Positions 25,844 to 34,748 of a stretch of 50,357 nucleotides of DNA are shown in pieces (positions within the stretch are counted from its first letter, which is position 1; the number at the start of each line of letters is the position of its first letter). The translations under genes and the position numbers were made by a program. Origin of the DNA: an uncultured Sulfitobacter sp. (lineage in GTDB: Bacteria; Pseudomonadota; Alphaproteobacteria; Rhodobacterales; Rhodobacteraceae); assembly GCA_937928635.1 (NCBI GenBank), contig CALFWM010000057.1:1-50357 (forward strand), read 5' to 3'. Below the pieces are notes generated by a model that was not told where the DNA came from, did no database searches, and saw nothing but the letters and a program-made list of their open reading frames with translations.

Positions 25844-26949
25844 CACACATCCCCCGCCGATTTGTTGCGCCGTACCATCAGAAATATCCGTTCCAGCGGC
25901 ATGCGCACCATGTTGTCGAGCGCGCCTGTAAACAGGATCACCAGCGCCTGAATGACAACGATCAATTCGCGCGGGATCGAGGTCCAAAACGCCAGTTCCG
26001 CGCCGCCTTGATAGAGAAATCCAAACAGCACAGCGGCAATGACAACCCCCACTGGATGGCTGCGCCCCATCAGCGCCACGGCAATGCCAATAAATCCGGC
26101 CCCTTCGGTGGAGTTCAAGACCAGCCTTTCGGCCTCACCCATAACCGTGTTGATGCCCATCAGCCCGGCCAGCCCGCCCGAGATCAGCATCGCCACCACC
26201 GTGATTTTCACCGGGTTGATACCTGCGTATTTGGCCGCAGATTCAGAGTGCCCAAAGGCGCGGATTTCATAGCCCAACCGGGTGCGCCAGAGCAGCAGCC
26301 AGACCCCAAACGCACAAAGCAGCGAAACCAGGAACGTCACATTCACGCTGTCATCTTTGGAGGATTTGATGCCCATGGAACTGAGGATGGAATTAAGCGT
26401 CGGCAAATCCAGATGTGCGGCAAACCGGGCCGAGGAGGGGTCTTGGGACCCGACAGGTTTCAGGAATTCATTGATCACAAAGATCAGCAAGGCGGAGGCG
26501 ATAAAGTTGAACATGATCGTCGTGATCACGATGTGACTGCCCCGTTTGGCCTGCAAATAGGCCGGGATCAGCGCCCAAAGCGCGCCAAAGGCCGCCGCCA
26601 TCACAATGGCCGCCATTAACGCGATGCTCCAATGGGGCCAGGGCACATAAAGACAGGCCAGTGCAACGCCCATGCCCCCCAGCATCGCCTGTCCCTCACC
26701 GCCGATGTTGAACATCCGTGCATGAAAGGCGATCGACACGGCCAGCCCGGTAAAGATAAAGTTGGTCGCGTAATACAGCGTGTAGCTCCACCCGCGCACA
26801 GACCCCACCGCGCCCTCCACCATCAGTTTGGCCGCCGCAATCGGATCTTCGCCAATGGCCAGAATGATCAAGGCTGAGATGATCGCCGCCAGTAACAGTG
26901 AAATCAGCGGGACAAGGACCACTTCGGCCCATTTTGGCATGACGTCCAT
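25843..26949 (-). CDS. ABC transporter permease, BMP-type (nucleoside) importer
   Basis: 368 residues; first permease of the pair (YufP-like). Visible: F-N-I-G-G-E-G-Q-A-M-L-G-G-M-G (about 79-93) and E-I-R-A-F-G-H-S-E-S-A-A-K-Y-A-G-I-N-P, typical of the family. Multi-pass inner-membrane protein. It begins two bases after the ATPase gene stop and ends overlapping the second permease, so the three are one tightly coupled unit. Confidence 0.92.
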   Translation of the reverse strand: MDVMPKWAEVVLVPLISLLLAAIISALIILAIGEDPIAAAKLMVEGAVGSVRGWSYTLYYATNFIFTGLAVSIAFHARMFNIGGEGQAMLGGMGVALACLYVPWPHWSIALMAAIVMAAAFGALWALIPAYLQAKRGSHIVITTIMFNFIASALLIFVINEFLKPVGSQDPSSARFAAHLDLPTLNSILSSMGIKSSKDDSVNVTFLVSLLCAFGVWLLLWRTRLGYEIRAFGHSESAAKYAGINPVKITVVAMLISGGLAGLMGINTVMGEAERLVLNSTEGAGFIGIAVALMGRSHPVGVVIAAVLFGFLYQGGAELAFWTSIPRELIVVIQALVILFTGALDNMVRMPLERIFLMVRRNKSAGDV

Positions 26950-26950
26950 C

Positions 26951-28504
26951 TTATGCGTCCTCGCTCTGGGGGGGGGCTGTGTCGGTGATCCCGGCCATCA
27001 GCAGCCCCAGTTCTTTTTCGTCTGTCTGCTCGGGCAGGCGTTCGCCCATGATCTGCCCGTCAAACATCACCGCAACGCGGTCGGACAGGGCCAGTATTTC
27101 TTCCAGCTCCACACTCACCAGCAGGATCGCCTTGCCCTGATCGCGCAGGGCGACAATCTGCTGGTGGATGAATTCGATGGCGCCAATGTCCACACCGCGT
27201 GTGGGCTGACCCACCAGCAGCAGATCGGGATTGCGTTCAATCTCGCGGGCCAGCACGATTTTTTGCTGGTTGCCCCCGGAGAAGTTTTTGGCCGCAAGCG
27301 ACGGGATGGGCGGACGCACGTCAAAACGCGCCATCTTTTCAGCGGTGTCTGCGCGCACCGCGGCGTTGTTCATCAGGAACCCGCGGCGATATTCCGTATC
27401 GTGGTGATAGCCAAAGGCGGTATTTTCCCAGGCCTGAAAGTCCATGATCAGACCTTCGCGCTGACGATCCTCCGGCACATGGGCGATGCCGCGTGCGCGC
27501 CGCGATTTCCCGTCAGAGAGCTTGCCTGTGAGGTCCAGCGGCTGGCCGTTTAATGTGATGGCACCGGTGCCATCCTCATAACCGCCCAGCACCTCCAGCA
27601 GTTCAGACTGGCCATTCCCGGCGACGCCCGCAATCCCCACAACCTCACCCGCGCGCACCTGCAGGTCGATGCCGCACAGGCGTTCAACCCCTTGATCATC
27701 CACAACTTTTAGGCCCATAACATCCAGCACAACCTCGCCGGGTTTGGCGGGTGTTTTGTCAACACGCAACAGCACCTTGCGCCCAACCATCAGTTCGGCC
27801 AGTTCGGGAGGAGAGGTCTCAGAAGTCTTGACCGTTGCCGTCATCTCGCCGCGCCGCATGACCGATACCGTATCGGTGATCTCCATGATTTCGCGCAGCT
27901 TGTGGGTGATCAGGATGATGGTTTTCCCCTCAGAGCGCAGACGCCCCAGAATGCGAAACAGCTGATCGGCCTCGGCAGGGGTCAGCACGCCGGTGGGCTC
28001 GTCCAAAATCAGAATGTCGGCCTGTCGATACAGGGCCTTGAGAATTTCCACGCGCTGCTGCATGCCCACGCCGATGTCTTCGATCAGCGCATCCGGGTCC
28101 ACGTTCAGCCCGTAGTCATCGGCCAGTTCAACCAAGGTACGACGCGCCTTGGCCCGCGAGGGCTTCAGGCTCCAGCCGTCTTCCGCGCCCAGAATGATGT
28201 TTTCCAGCACGGTAAAGTTCTCGACCAGTTTGAAATGCTGGAACACCATGCCAATCCCGGCGGCAATGGCGGCCTGACTGTCAGGGATATCGATCTTTTG
28301 ACCTGCGATGAAAATTTCGCCCGCGTCTGCTTTGTAGAACCCATAAAGGATCGACATGAGCGTGGATTTACCGGCACCGTTTTCGCCAATGATACCATGG
28401 ATGGTGCCCGGCATGACGCGGATTGAGATATCTTTGTTGGCTTGGACGGGGCCAAAGGCCTTTGAAATGCCTTTGAGTTCAATGGCGGGTGCGTCTTGTT
28501 TCAT
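26951..28504 (-). CDS. ABC transporter ATPase with two nucleotide-binding domains, BMP-type importer
   Basis: 517 residues with two ATPase domains. Domain 1: Walker A G-E-N-G-A-G-K-S-T (about 38-46), a degenerate signature G-V-G-M-Q-Q-R-V-E-I and Walker B I-L-I-L-D-E-P-T. Domain 2: G-V-A-G-N-G-Q-S-E in place of a full Walker A, signature S-G-G-N-Q-Q-K-I-V and L-L-L-V-G-Q-P-T-R-G-V-D. This asymmetric pair is typical of nucleoside and sugar importers. The stop of the small gene before it directly abuts this ATG, so translation is probably coupled. Confidence 0.93.
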   Translation of the reverse strand: MKQDAPAIELKGISKAFGPVQANKDISIRVMPGTIHGIIGENGAGKSTLMSILYGFYKADAGEIFIAGQKIDIPDSQAAIAAGIGMVFQHFKLVENFTVLENIILGAEDGWSLKPSRAKARRTLVELADDYGLNVDPDALIEDIGVGMQQRVEILKALYRQADILILDEPTGVLTPAEADQLFRILGRLRSEGKTIILITHKLREIMEITDTVSVMRRGEMTATVKTSETSPPELAELMVGRKVLLRVDKTPAKPGEVVLDVMGLKVVDDQGVERLCGIDLQVRAGEVVGIAGVAGNGQSELLEVLGGYEDGTGAITLNGQPLDLTGKLSDGKSRRARGIAHVPEDRQREGLIMDFQAWENTAFGYHHDTEYRRGFLMNNAAVRADTAEKMARFDVRPPIPSLAAKNFSGGNQQKIVLAREIERNPDLLLVGQPTRGVDIGAIEFIHQQIVALRDQGKAILLVSVELEEILALSDRVAVMFDGQIMGERLPEQTDEKELGLLMAGITDTAPPQSEDA

Positions 28505-28801
28505 CTAGAAAGTCCTGCGACATTTCACGGCCGAGATCTCTGTAGCGTCAATGCCCTCAATCATGATTTGGCCCATGTCAGCGAGTGCTACAGCGGTCGC
28601 TATGGGTTTCCCGGTCTCATTCAGCGCAATACATTGATAGTGTGCGCCGGGTTCACCAATGAATTCAACAATGGCGGTGCCGTATTGATCATAACTACGT
28701 ACAATGACGACGCCCTCGTCAGCCTCAAACTGAAGGGTTTGGGCACCCGTTGTACCGGCAGTCGCTAATGCGGCGGTACAGGTCAATATTGGTCTGAGCA
28801 T
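28505..28801 (-). CDS. Small secreted protein inside the BMP importer operon
   Basis: 98 residues, signal peptide (1-20, ends T-G-A-Q), beta-rich mature part with two cysteines (Y-Q-C-I and V-K-C-R) that could pair. Not a known importer component. The ATG is 18 bases beyond the terminator tract, and its stop touches the ATPase start, so it is read with the ATPase and permeases rather than alone. Family unknown; a periplasmic accessory protein is an inference. Confidence 0.7.
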   Translation of the reverse strand: MLRPILTCTAALATAGTTGAQTLQFEADEGVVIVRSYDQYGTAIVEFIGEPGAHYQCIALNETGKPIATAVALADMGQIMIEGIDATEISAVKCRRTF

Positions 28802-28818
28802 ATTCCCATCCCTAGTTG

Positions 28819-28852
28819 AAAAAAAGGCCGCGCCGATCACTCGGCACGGCCC
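28819..28852 (-). terminator. Strong terminator between binding protein and the rest of its operon
   Basis: On the minus strand GGCCGTGCCGA pairs with TCGGCGCGGCC around a 4-nt loop, followed by seven T residues. It lies 26 bp after the BMP stop and before the small gene. It would allow far more binding protein than permease to be made. Confidence 0.88.
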
Positions 28853-28877
28853 TATCGCTACATTGTGCGAGTCGCGC

Positions 28878-29876
28878 TTAGAAGTCCAGCGCCGGGCAGC
28901 TATCGTTGGCGTAATAGGCCACAACTTCCAGCTCACCGCTGATGATTTTGGCGCGGGCTTCTTCAACCGCGGTCTTCATCTCGTTTGAGACGAGGGATGC
29001 GTTGTTGTCGTCCATGGCAACGCCAACACCTTCTTCGGCCAGACCCAGTGTGAACACGCCGGTTTCAACGTTTTCGCCCGCTTTCAGCGCGTCATACACA
29101 GCCACATCCACACGCTTGAGCATAGAAGTCAGAACCTTGCCCGGGTGCAGGTAGTTCTGGTTGCTGTCCACACCGATGGACAAAATACCTTCATCCGCAG
29201 CGGTTTGCAGAACGCCAACACCCGTGCCGCCTGCCGCGGAATATACCACGTCAGCGCCTTGGCTGATCTGCGCTTTTGTCAGCTCGGACCCCTTTACCGG
29301 GTCGTTCCAGGCAGCTGGTGTTGTGCCGGTCATATTGGCCACAACGGTTGCATCCGGGTTCACAGCCTTGACGCCCTGCGCGTAGCCGCAGCCAAAGTGA
29401 CGGATCAGCGGGATGTCCATGCCGCCGATAAAGCCAACGGTGTTGGATTTTGACGCCATGCCCGCCATCATGCCCACAAGGTAGGACCCTTCGTGCTCGG
29501 CAAAGCCGATCTGGCGGATGTTTGGCACGTCGAGCCATGTGACGTCGACCGCCACAAATTTGATGTCAGGATAATCGGGTGCAACGGTCGCAAGCGGGTC
29601 GGCCATGCCAAAACCCATGGTGATGATCGGGTTTGACCCCGCTTCGGCAAAGCGGCGCAGAGCCTGCTCACGCTGTGCTTCTGATTGCAATTCGATTTCG
29701 CGGAACGAACCGCCTGTTTCATCCACCCAACGCTGCGCACCGTTAAAGGCGGCTTCGTTAAAGGATTTGTCAAACTTGCCACCAAGGTCAAAGATCAGGG
29801 CGGGTTCTGCCAATGCGGCACCGGCCGTGAGGGCCAATGTGGCGGCGGCGCCCATGAATTTGGTCATAAGGGTCAT
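28878..29876 (-). CDS. BMP-family (Med-like) substrate-binding lipo/periplasmic protein
   Basis: 332 residues with a signal peptide (1-23, A-L-A-E) and the family start A-L-I-F-D-L-G-G-K-F-D-K-S-F-N-E-A-A-F. Solute-binding component of the BMP-type ABC importer below it; known members bind purine nucleosides. No lipobox Cys is seen, so it is soluble in the periplasm. GGGAGA precedes the ATG at 29876. First gene of the operon; the 272 bp upstream contain no recognised riboswitch. The importer may feed the deoD phosphorylase at 12320. Confidence 0.9.
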   Translation of the reverse strand: MTLMTKFMGAAATLALTAGAALAEPALIFDLGGKFDKSFNEAAFNGAQRWVDETGGSFREIELQSEAQREQALRRFAEAGSNPIITMGFGMADPLATVAPDYPDIKFVAVDVTWLDVPNIRQIGFAEHEGSYLVGMMAGMASKSNTVGFIGGMDIPLIRHFGCGYAQGVKAVNPDATVVANMTGTTPAAWNDPVKGSELTKAQISQGADVVYSAAGGTGVGVLQTAADEGILSIGVDSNQNYLHPGKVLTSMLKRVDVAVYDALKAGENVETGVFTLGLAEEGVGVAMDDNNASLVSNEMKTAVEEARAKIISGELEVVAYYANDSCPALDF

Positions 29877-30148
29877 AAATGTCTCCCAGGTTTTACATTT
29901 GGGGCGCGGCCGTTTTGGCCTGTCGCCCAGGATCAGATGATCTGGATTAATTTAGGGGGCAGGCAGGGGGCAGGGTCAACCGCTTTTTGGGGGTTGCATA
30001 GGGGATTCGCGCCCCTAACCCTTGGTCAATTCGTGTCTTTGGCGTACTTTATGCACTGCGCGTTTCGCAGGAGACATCTTTGATCCCTGTTCAGTTCCAT
30101 CAAATGGAGAGGTGGCGAAGACAAGAGGGCGGTTGCGCGCCAACGGTC

Positions 30149-30565
30149 TCAGAACGGCGTGAGCGTCCGCCGCATCACCAAGGCATCCACCGCCTGTGTC
30201 CCGGCGCGCGCGTAATACTTTGGCCGTGTGCTGACCATTTCAAAGCGCAAGTGCGCATAGAGCGCGCGGGCCGGATGATTGTCCGCCGCAACCTCAAGAA
30301 ATGCCGCTTCAACCGCACCGGGCAGGCGGTCCAGCCAGTCAGACAGGATGCCACGCGCAATGCCTTGCCGCTGATGGGCCGGGTCCACGGCAAGCGTCAG
30401 CAGGTCACTTTCTCCGGCAAGGGTACGGATCAGGGCAAACCCATTGGGTCTGGTCAGGGCAGTTGTGTAGGGATTGTCGAGCAGGCTTGCGATTTCGTCT
30501 GCCGACCATGCGCGCGCATCGTCAAAGGCCGCGTGGTGCAGGGCGGACATGTCTTGTGGGGTCAT
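30149..30565 (-). CDS. rimI: Ribosomal-protein-alanine N-acetyltransferase
   Basis: 138 residues, GNAT fold. The acetyl-CoA loop reads Q-R-Q-G-I-A (about 66-71) and is followed by F-L-E-V-A-A-D-N-H-P-A-R-A-L-Y, the typical RimI motif. Acetylates the N-terminus of ribosomal protein S18 in known cases; alphaproteobacterial copies may have other targets. The ATG overlaps the tsaB stop by four bases, so the two are translationally coupled. Confidence 0.88.
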   Translation of the reverse strand: MTPQDMSALHHAAFDDARAWSADEIASLLDNPYTTALTRPNGFALIRTLAGESDLLTLAVDPAHQRQGIARGILSDWLDRLPGAVEAAFLEVAADNHPARALYAHLRFEMVSTRPKYYARAGTQAVDALVMRRTLTPF

Positions 30566-31200
30566 GGGATGATTTTTGGGGCCACATCCCGCGCGGGAAC
30601 GGCATCTGCCTGACGCAGATAGAGCGGAGAGGGGCGTTCGGTTTCGCTCTTATACCGTGTCGCGGTAATGCACGCGATGGCAGAGGCGGGAAAAAACGAT
30701 GCGGGGCCAGCTGTTGCGCTGATCGCCGCGGCGATCTGATGTTCCTTGTTGCCGATGCAGGTCAGACCCGGATGCGCCCAGGCCGCAAGATCCGCATCGC
30801 TGACCAGTTCCGGGCCGCGCGCAAGGCCTGTGCCAAAACGTTGGAGGTACAACCTGTCCCGCCCTGCCGCGATGCTGGCCAGCACAGGGCCCGCATGACC
30901 AAAGGCCAGCGCCTCCAGCACCGACACCCCCACCGCCGGGATGCCAAGCCCCAGGGCCAGCCCACGCGCCGTGGATACGGCGATGCGAATGCCGGTGAAA
31001 TTGCCGGGCCCGATGCCAACACCGATGCCTTTGAGATCGCCAAACGTGGCCCCGCCAGTCTCCAGCACCTCTTCCATCATGGGCATCAGGCGTTCGGCCT
31101 GGCCCTTTGGCAATTCCTCATGCAGGGCGGTTGTGACGCCGCCATTGTCAAACAGGGCCACGCCGCAATAGGGGCCAGCCGTGCTGAACCCAAGGATCAT
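30562..31200 (-). CDS. tsaB: tRNA threonylcarbamoyladenosine biosynthesis protein TsaB
   Basis: 212 residues. Non-catalytic partner of TsaD in making t6A at position 37 of tRNAs that read ANN codons. The N-terminus L-G-F-S-T-A-G-P-Y-C-G-V-A-L-F and the segment I-G-V-G-I-G-P-G-N-F-T-G-I-R-I-A (about 59-74) are typical of the ASKHA-fold family. Middle of a run NifU-type, small protein, tsaB, rimI, with overlaps of four bases on both sides. Confidence 0.92.
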   Translation of the reverse strand: MILGFSTAGPYCGVALFDNGGVTTALHEELPKGQAERLMPMMEEVLETGGATFGDLKGIGVGIGPGNFTGIRIAVSTARGLALGLGIPAVGVSVLEALAFGHAGPVLASIAAGRDRLYLQRFGTGLARGPELVSDADLAAWAHPGLTCIGNKEHQIAAAISATAGPASFFPASAIACITATRYKSETERPSPLYLRQADAVPARDVAPKIIP

Positions 31201-31484
31201 GTGAAAAAGAACCTGAGCGGTTTGGTATCTGTGCGGCCCATCACGCCCTGCGCTTCCAGATCAAGCTGTACTGTTTTGCACCACCAGCCCGCCGCCTTGC
31301 CCTGCGGGAACAAATCCTGCGGCAGATGTGGCTTGGCCGCTTCCTTGATCTCAGATTGTGTCATCGCGCCCGCGCCTGCCATACCTGCCCTCATCGCCGC
31401 TTTCATTGCACGGTATTTGGCTGCATCCACCCGTCCCCGATAATCCGGGTGGTTCACGTTTCTTACGTCAATCCTGTCGCTCAT
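31197..31484 (-). CDS. Small cytoplasmic protein, DUF6958-like
   Basis: 95 residues, basic, no signal peptide. The start V-N-H-P-D-Y-R-G-R-V-D-A-A-K-Y and the end W-C-K-T-V-Q-L-D-L-E-A-Q-G fit what I recall of the DUF6958 family, which is of unknown function; the assignment is tentative. It overlaps the tsaB start by four bases and follows the NifU-type gene by 23 bp, so it is part of one operon. Confidence 0.75.
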   Translation of the reverse strand: MSDRIDVRNVNHPDYRGRVDAAKYRAMKAAMRAGMAGAGAMTQSEIKEAAKPHLPQDLFPQGKAAGWWCKTVQLDLEAQGVMGRTDTKPLRFFFT

Positions 31485-31507
31485 GGGTCTGCATGCGAAT
31501 GCGCCGC

Positions 31508-32068
31508 TCAGGCGACGGGGCGCACCTCAGTCACCTCAGGGATGTAGTGGCGCAGCAGGTTTTCGATGCCCATTTTCAATGTAAGGGTTGAGGACGGACA
31601 GCCCGCACAGGCGCCTTGCATGTGCAGGTAAACCACGCCGCGGTCAAAGCCGTGAAAGGTAATGTCGCCGCCATCCTGAGCCACGGCGGGGCGCACTCGG
31701 CTGTCCAGCAACTCTTTGATTTGCCCTACAACTTCGCCATGCTCGCCATCGTGATCCGCGTGCCCTGACACGGGCGCATGATCGGCGGCCATCACGGTAT
31801 CGCCTGATTGATAATGCTCCATAATCGCGCCCAGCAGGCTGGGTTTGATGTGATCCCATTCCACGTTTTCGTCTTTTGTCACAGTGACAAAATCAATCCC
31901 AAAAAACACACCGGTGACACCCTGCACGGCAAAGATACGCTTGGCCAGCGGTGAGCTGTCGGCGGTTTCTGCGGTTGGGAAATCTGCGGTGCCTACGTCC
32001 AGAACGGCCTGACCGGGCAGGAATTTCAGCGTGGCGGGATTGGGGGTGGATTCGGTTTGGATGAACAT
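31508..32068 (-). CDS. NifU-family iron-sulfur scaffold protein
   Basis: 186 residues with an N-terminal Nfu domain (start M-F-I-Q-T-E-S-T-P-N-P-A-T-L-K-F-L-P-G) and a C-terminal NifU domain with the cluster-binding G-A-C-A-G-C-P-S-S (Cys-x-x-Cys, about 150-158). This two-domain form delivers Fe-S clusters to client proteins, which here could include SdhB or RimO (inference). AAGGATAG precedes the ATG at 32068; longer frames add non-conserved residues. Confidence 0.93.
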   Translation of the reverse strand: MFIQTESTPNPATLKFLPGQAVLDVGTADFPTAETADSSPLAKRIFAVQGVTGVFFGIDFVTVTKDENVEWDHIKPSLLGAIMEHYQSGDTVMAADHAPVSGHADHDGEHGEVVGQIKELLDSRVRPAVAQDGGDITFHGFDRGVVYLHMQGACAGCPSSTLTLKMGIENLLRHYIPEVTEVRPVA

Positions 32069-32159
32069 GGATCTATCCTTCATGAGGCGCACCCCAGATA
32101 TGCGGACCCGGGGCAGGCAAGTCAAGGTTTGGAACGATTCTAAATTGCGTCGGTGGCGA

Positions 32160-32618
32160 TTACGTGATCGCCTCTAGCCGCTCTTTGCTGAGATCACCGG
32201 GCACAATGGTGATCGGGATGGGCAAACTGCCGGCATTGCGCGTCATACTGGTAACAAGCGGGCCTGGGCCCTGTTTGGTGTCAGAATTTGCGCCCAGAAC
32301 AAGCACGCCTATCTCCGGGTCTTCGGAAACCTGGCGCATGATTTCATCTGCGGCGACGCCCTCGCGGATGATCAGTGCAGGGTCGATGCCCTGTTTATCG
32401 CGCATCCATTTGGCGAAAACCTCAAAATGAACCTCAATGCGTTCACGGGCCTCTTTGCGCATGATGTCGCCAACACCAATCCAGTGATTGAATTCATCGG
32501 GAGGAATCACGGACAACACGGCCACGCCGCCGCCGGTATGCGCTGCGCGCAGTGCGGCAAAGCGCATGGCGTTCAGGCATTCACGGCTATTATCCAGCAC
32601 GACGAGGAACTTGCGCAT
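32160..32618 (-). CDS. Universal stress protein (UspA fold)
   Basis: 152 residues: M-R-K-F-L-V-V-L-D-N-S-R-E-C-L at the start and V-L-V-L-G-A-N-S-D in the second half match the UspA fold. The final G-x-x-G-x9-G-S/T ATP loop is altered (T-K-Q-G-P-G-P-L-V-T-S), so nucleotide binding is uncertain. A CDS of its own between the NifU-type gene and the branched-chain aminotransferase, with a REP-like palindrome 110 bp upstream of its start. Confidence 0.85.
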   Translation of the reverse strand: MRKFLVVLDNSRECLNAMRFAALRAAHTGGGVAVLSVIPPDEFNHWIGVGDIMRKEARERIEVHFEVFAKWMRDKQGIDPALIIREGVAADEIMRQVSEDPEIGVLVLGANSDTKQGPGPLVTSMTRNAGSLPIPITIVPGDLSKERLEAIT

Positions 32619-32728
32619 TTTCTGTCTCTCCCTTGGCGGGCCATAATGACGGCTGCGGCGGGGTGGGGCAATCTGAATTTGGAACTGGCCTTTGCGGGGG
32701 ATTTGTCTGGCCTGATCGGAGCGGGGAG

Positions 32729-32746
32729 GGCGGGCCGAGGCCCGCC
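32729..32746. repeat. REP-like palindrome, third copy
   Basis: GGCGGGCC-GA-GGCCCGCC: perfect 8-bp arms around two bases, the same core as at 3294-3313 and 3421-3440. It lies between the 3' end of the aminotransferase gene and the start of the stress-protein gene and could act as a terminator for the former. Confidence 0.65.
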
Positions 32747-32759
32747 ACCTTTTGCAGGA

Positions 32760-33635
32760 TCAAGGGGCGGTTGCGGCCCAATCCCAGTACATTTCGCGCA
32801 CGCGGCGGGTCACAGGGTTCTGGTTTGGCCCCACGCCGTAGGTCGTCTGATCAAAGGCCGATACAGGTGTGACCTTCATCATGTTGCCTGACAAAAACAC
32901 CTCATCGGCTGCGTGAAAGTCGTCAAACGACAGAACGGTTTCATGCACTTTGATGCCATCTGCCTCCATGTTCTCCATGTGCCGCGCCCGCGTGATGCCC
33001 GCCAGAAACGTACCGTTGGGGATCGGTGTAAAGACCTCTGCGTCCTTGACCATAAACACGTTGGCCGACGCACTTTCCGCGACATTGCCCATCGCATCGG
33101 CCACCAACGCATTGCCAAATCCCTTTTGGCGCGCCTCAACCATCATGCGCGCGTTGTTGGGGTAAAGGCACCCAGCCTTGGCGTTGACAACATTGTCCTC
33201 CAACACCGGACGGCGAAACCGCGTGGTGGTCAGCGTGGTCGATGCCTCTGGTGCGGCCATCGGGATTTCCTCAAGGCACAGCGCAAATCCGGTCGCGCCC
33301 GCAAGCGGTACGATGCCCAGATCATCCCCCGCAAGCGCCCAATACATGGGCCGGATATACACGGCGGCCTCTTTGCCATAGCTTGCCAACCCTTCGCCCG
33401 CGATGGCGACCATGTCGTCGGTCTGCATCGTGGGGGTGATCATCAACGCCTCGGCGGATCGGTTGATGCGCGCGCAATGGGCCTCCAGATCAGGCGACAG
33501 GCCATCAAACTGCCGCGCGCCGTCAAAAACGGTGGTGCCCAACCACGCCCCGTGGTCCGCCGCATGCATGGTTTTGACGTCGCCGTCATGCCAACGCCCT
33601 TCAAAGTAGGTTTTGATGTTTGTGCCTGTGGCCAT
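32760..33635 (-). CDS. ilvE: Branched-chain-amino-acid aminotransferase (fold type IV)
   Basis: 291 residues; transfers the amino group between branched-chain amino acids and 2-oxoglutarate using PLP. N-terminal T-Y-F-E-G-R-W-H-D-G; N-A-K-A-G-C-L-Y-P-N-N with the Schiff-base Lys in the middle; E-S-A-S-A-N-V-F-M-V phosphate region. The start at 33635 begins the conserved part; the longer frame up to 33815 is not. Other class IV amino-acid aminotransferases cannot be fully excluded. It runs into the REP-like palindrome. Confidence 0.85.
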   Translation of the reverse strand: MATGTNIKTYFEGRWHDGDVKTMHAADHGAWLGTTVFDGARQFDGLSPDLEAHCARINRSAEALMITPTMQTDDMVAIAGEGLASYGKEAAVYIRPMYWALAGDDLGIVPLAGATGFALCLEEIPMAAPEASTTLTTTRFRRPVLEDNVVNAKAGCLYPNNARMMVEARQKGFGNALVADAMGNVAESASANVFMVKDAEVFTPIPNGTFLAGITRARHMENMEADGIKVHETVLSFDDFHAADEVFLSGNMMKVTPVSAFDQTTYGVGPNQNPVTRRVREMYWDWAATAP

Positions 33636-33660
33636 GAGAGAATCCTTTGAAAGGGAGGCG

Positions 33661-33891
33661 CTAGGGCGCGCTGCGATAGATGCCTTCGGGCAGGTTGAGC
33701 GCGGCTGTGAGATCGCGCAACTGCTCGGGGGACAGGGTGATTTTCTGAATGGTGTCCGTGCGGGGATCCCATTGGTCAAATGTGATCTGATTGGCAAAAG
33801 CGGCCACGTTGACATCTTCGCGCAGCGGTGCGTCGCCTTCGTCCACCAGGGTGATCAAAGTGGCGTCAAATTCGTGTTCAATGGTAAACAT
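33661..33891 (-). CDS. Small protein of unknown function
   Basis: 76 residues from the ATG at 33891 (M-F-T-I-E-H-E-F-D-A-T-L-I-T-L-V-D); a longer version from 33939 is possible and neither start has a clear ribosome-binding site. No signal peptide or motif. It ends 25 bp before the aminotransferase ATG and may be cotranscribed with it. Acidic, mixed alpha/beta pattern. Unrecognised family. Confidence 0.6.
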   Translation of the reverse strand: MFTIEHEFDATLITLVDEGDAPLREDVNVAAFANQITFDQWDPRTDTIQKITLSPEQLRDLTAALNLPEGIYRSAP

Positions 33892-34019
33892 GCACCAACT
33901 GTCAGGGTTTCGGCGGATCAATGCAAGATGGTGCGTCAATTGCCTGTGAACGGGGTGGCCCTTGAGCCTGAGCGTGTTAGAGTTAAATCAAGCGTCGTGA
34001 AGCCAAAAGGAACTATGAA

Positions 34020-34748
34020 ATGATCGTCAGAGCCTTTGGCATTCTGTCCCTTATTGGGATGCTGGCCGCCTGTGATGTGGCACCTGTGGACAGTGCAAAA
34101 CCTGCACCGCAGACGGGCACCCCTGCCAAAGCGGCCAAACCAAATCCAGCAAGCCTGCAAGCCGCGCGAAACTTTGTACGTGTTGTGCGAACCTTGGAGC
34201 CCGTGGCAGAGCGAGAGTGCCGCGCGCGCACCACTGGTGTGAACTGCGATTTCAACATCGTTGTGGATGATCGCCCCGGCCTGCCAGCCAATGCGTTTCA
34301 AACGCTGGACCGCAACGGTCGCCCGGTCATTGCCTTTACACTTGCCCTGATCGCTGAGGCGCGCAATGAGGATGAAATTGCCTTTGTCATGGGGCATGAG
34401 GCGGCGCACCATATCGCGGGCCACATCAGCCGCCAGCAGCAGAATGCGCTTGCGGGCGCCGTGGTTGCAGCGGCAAGTGCTGTTCTGGTGGGGGCCGACA
34501 CCGAAGGCGTGAAACGCGCGCAACAATACGGGGCCAGGGTGGGCGCGCGCACCTATTCAAAGGAGTTTGAACTTGAGGCTGACGCGCTGGGCACGATCAT
34601 CACGGCGCGCGCAAATTATGACCCATTGAAAGGGTCGGAGTTCTTTGCCCGTATCCCCGATCCCGGTGACAAGTTTCTGGGGACACACCCGCCAAATGCC
34701 GCGCGGATCGAGATCGTCAAACGGACCGCGGCTTCGCTCAAAAACTAG
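34020..34748 (+). CDS. M48-family metallopeptidase lipoprotein
   Basis: 242 residues. Lipobox L-A-A-C (Cys18), then a Pro/Ala-rich linker and a metallopeptidase domain with the zinc motif H-E-A-A-H at about 126-130 and the third ligand Glu in E-L-E-A-D at about 183-187. Likely cuts envelope proteins; relatives such as BepA and LoiP act in outer-membrane quality control. Its last four bases overlap the convergent small membrane gene. Confidence 0.88.
   Translation: MIVRAFGILSLIGMLAACDVAPVDSAKPAPQTGTPAKAAKPNPASLQAARNFVRVVRTLEPVAERECRARTTGVNCDFNIVVDDRPGLPANAFQTLDRNGRPVIAFTLALIAEARNEDEIAFVMGHEAAHHIAGHISRQQQNALAGAVVAAASAVLVGADTEGVKRAQQYGARVGARTYSKEFELEADALGTIITARANYDPLKGSEFFARIPDPGDKFLGTHPPNAARIEIVKRTAASLKN

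Noticed and set aside
30301..31443. Plus-strand frame of 380 codons over rimI, tsaB and the small gene
   Set aside because: Crosses three genes of the opposite strand and shows no domain.
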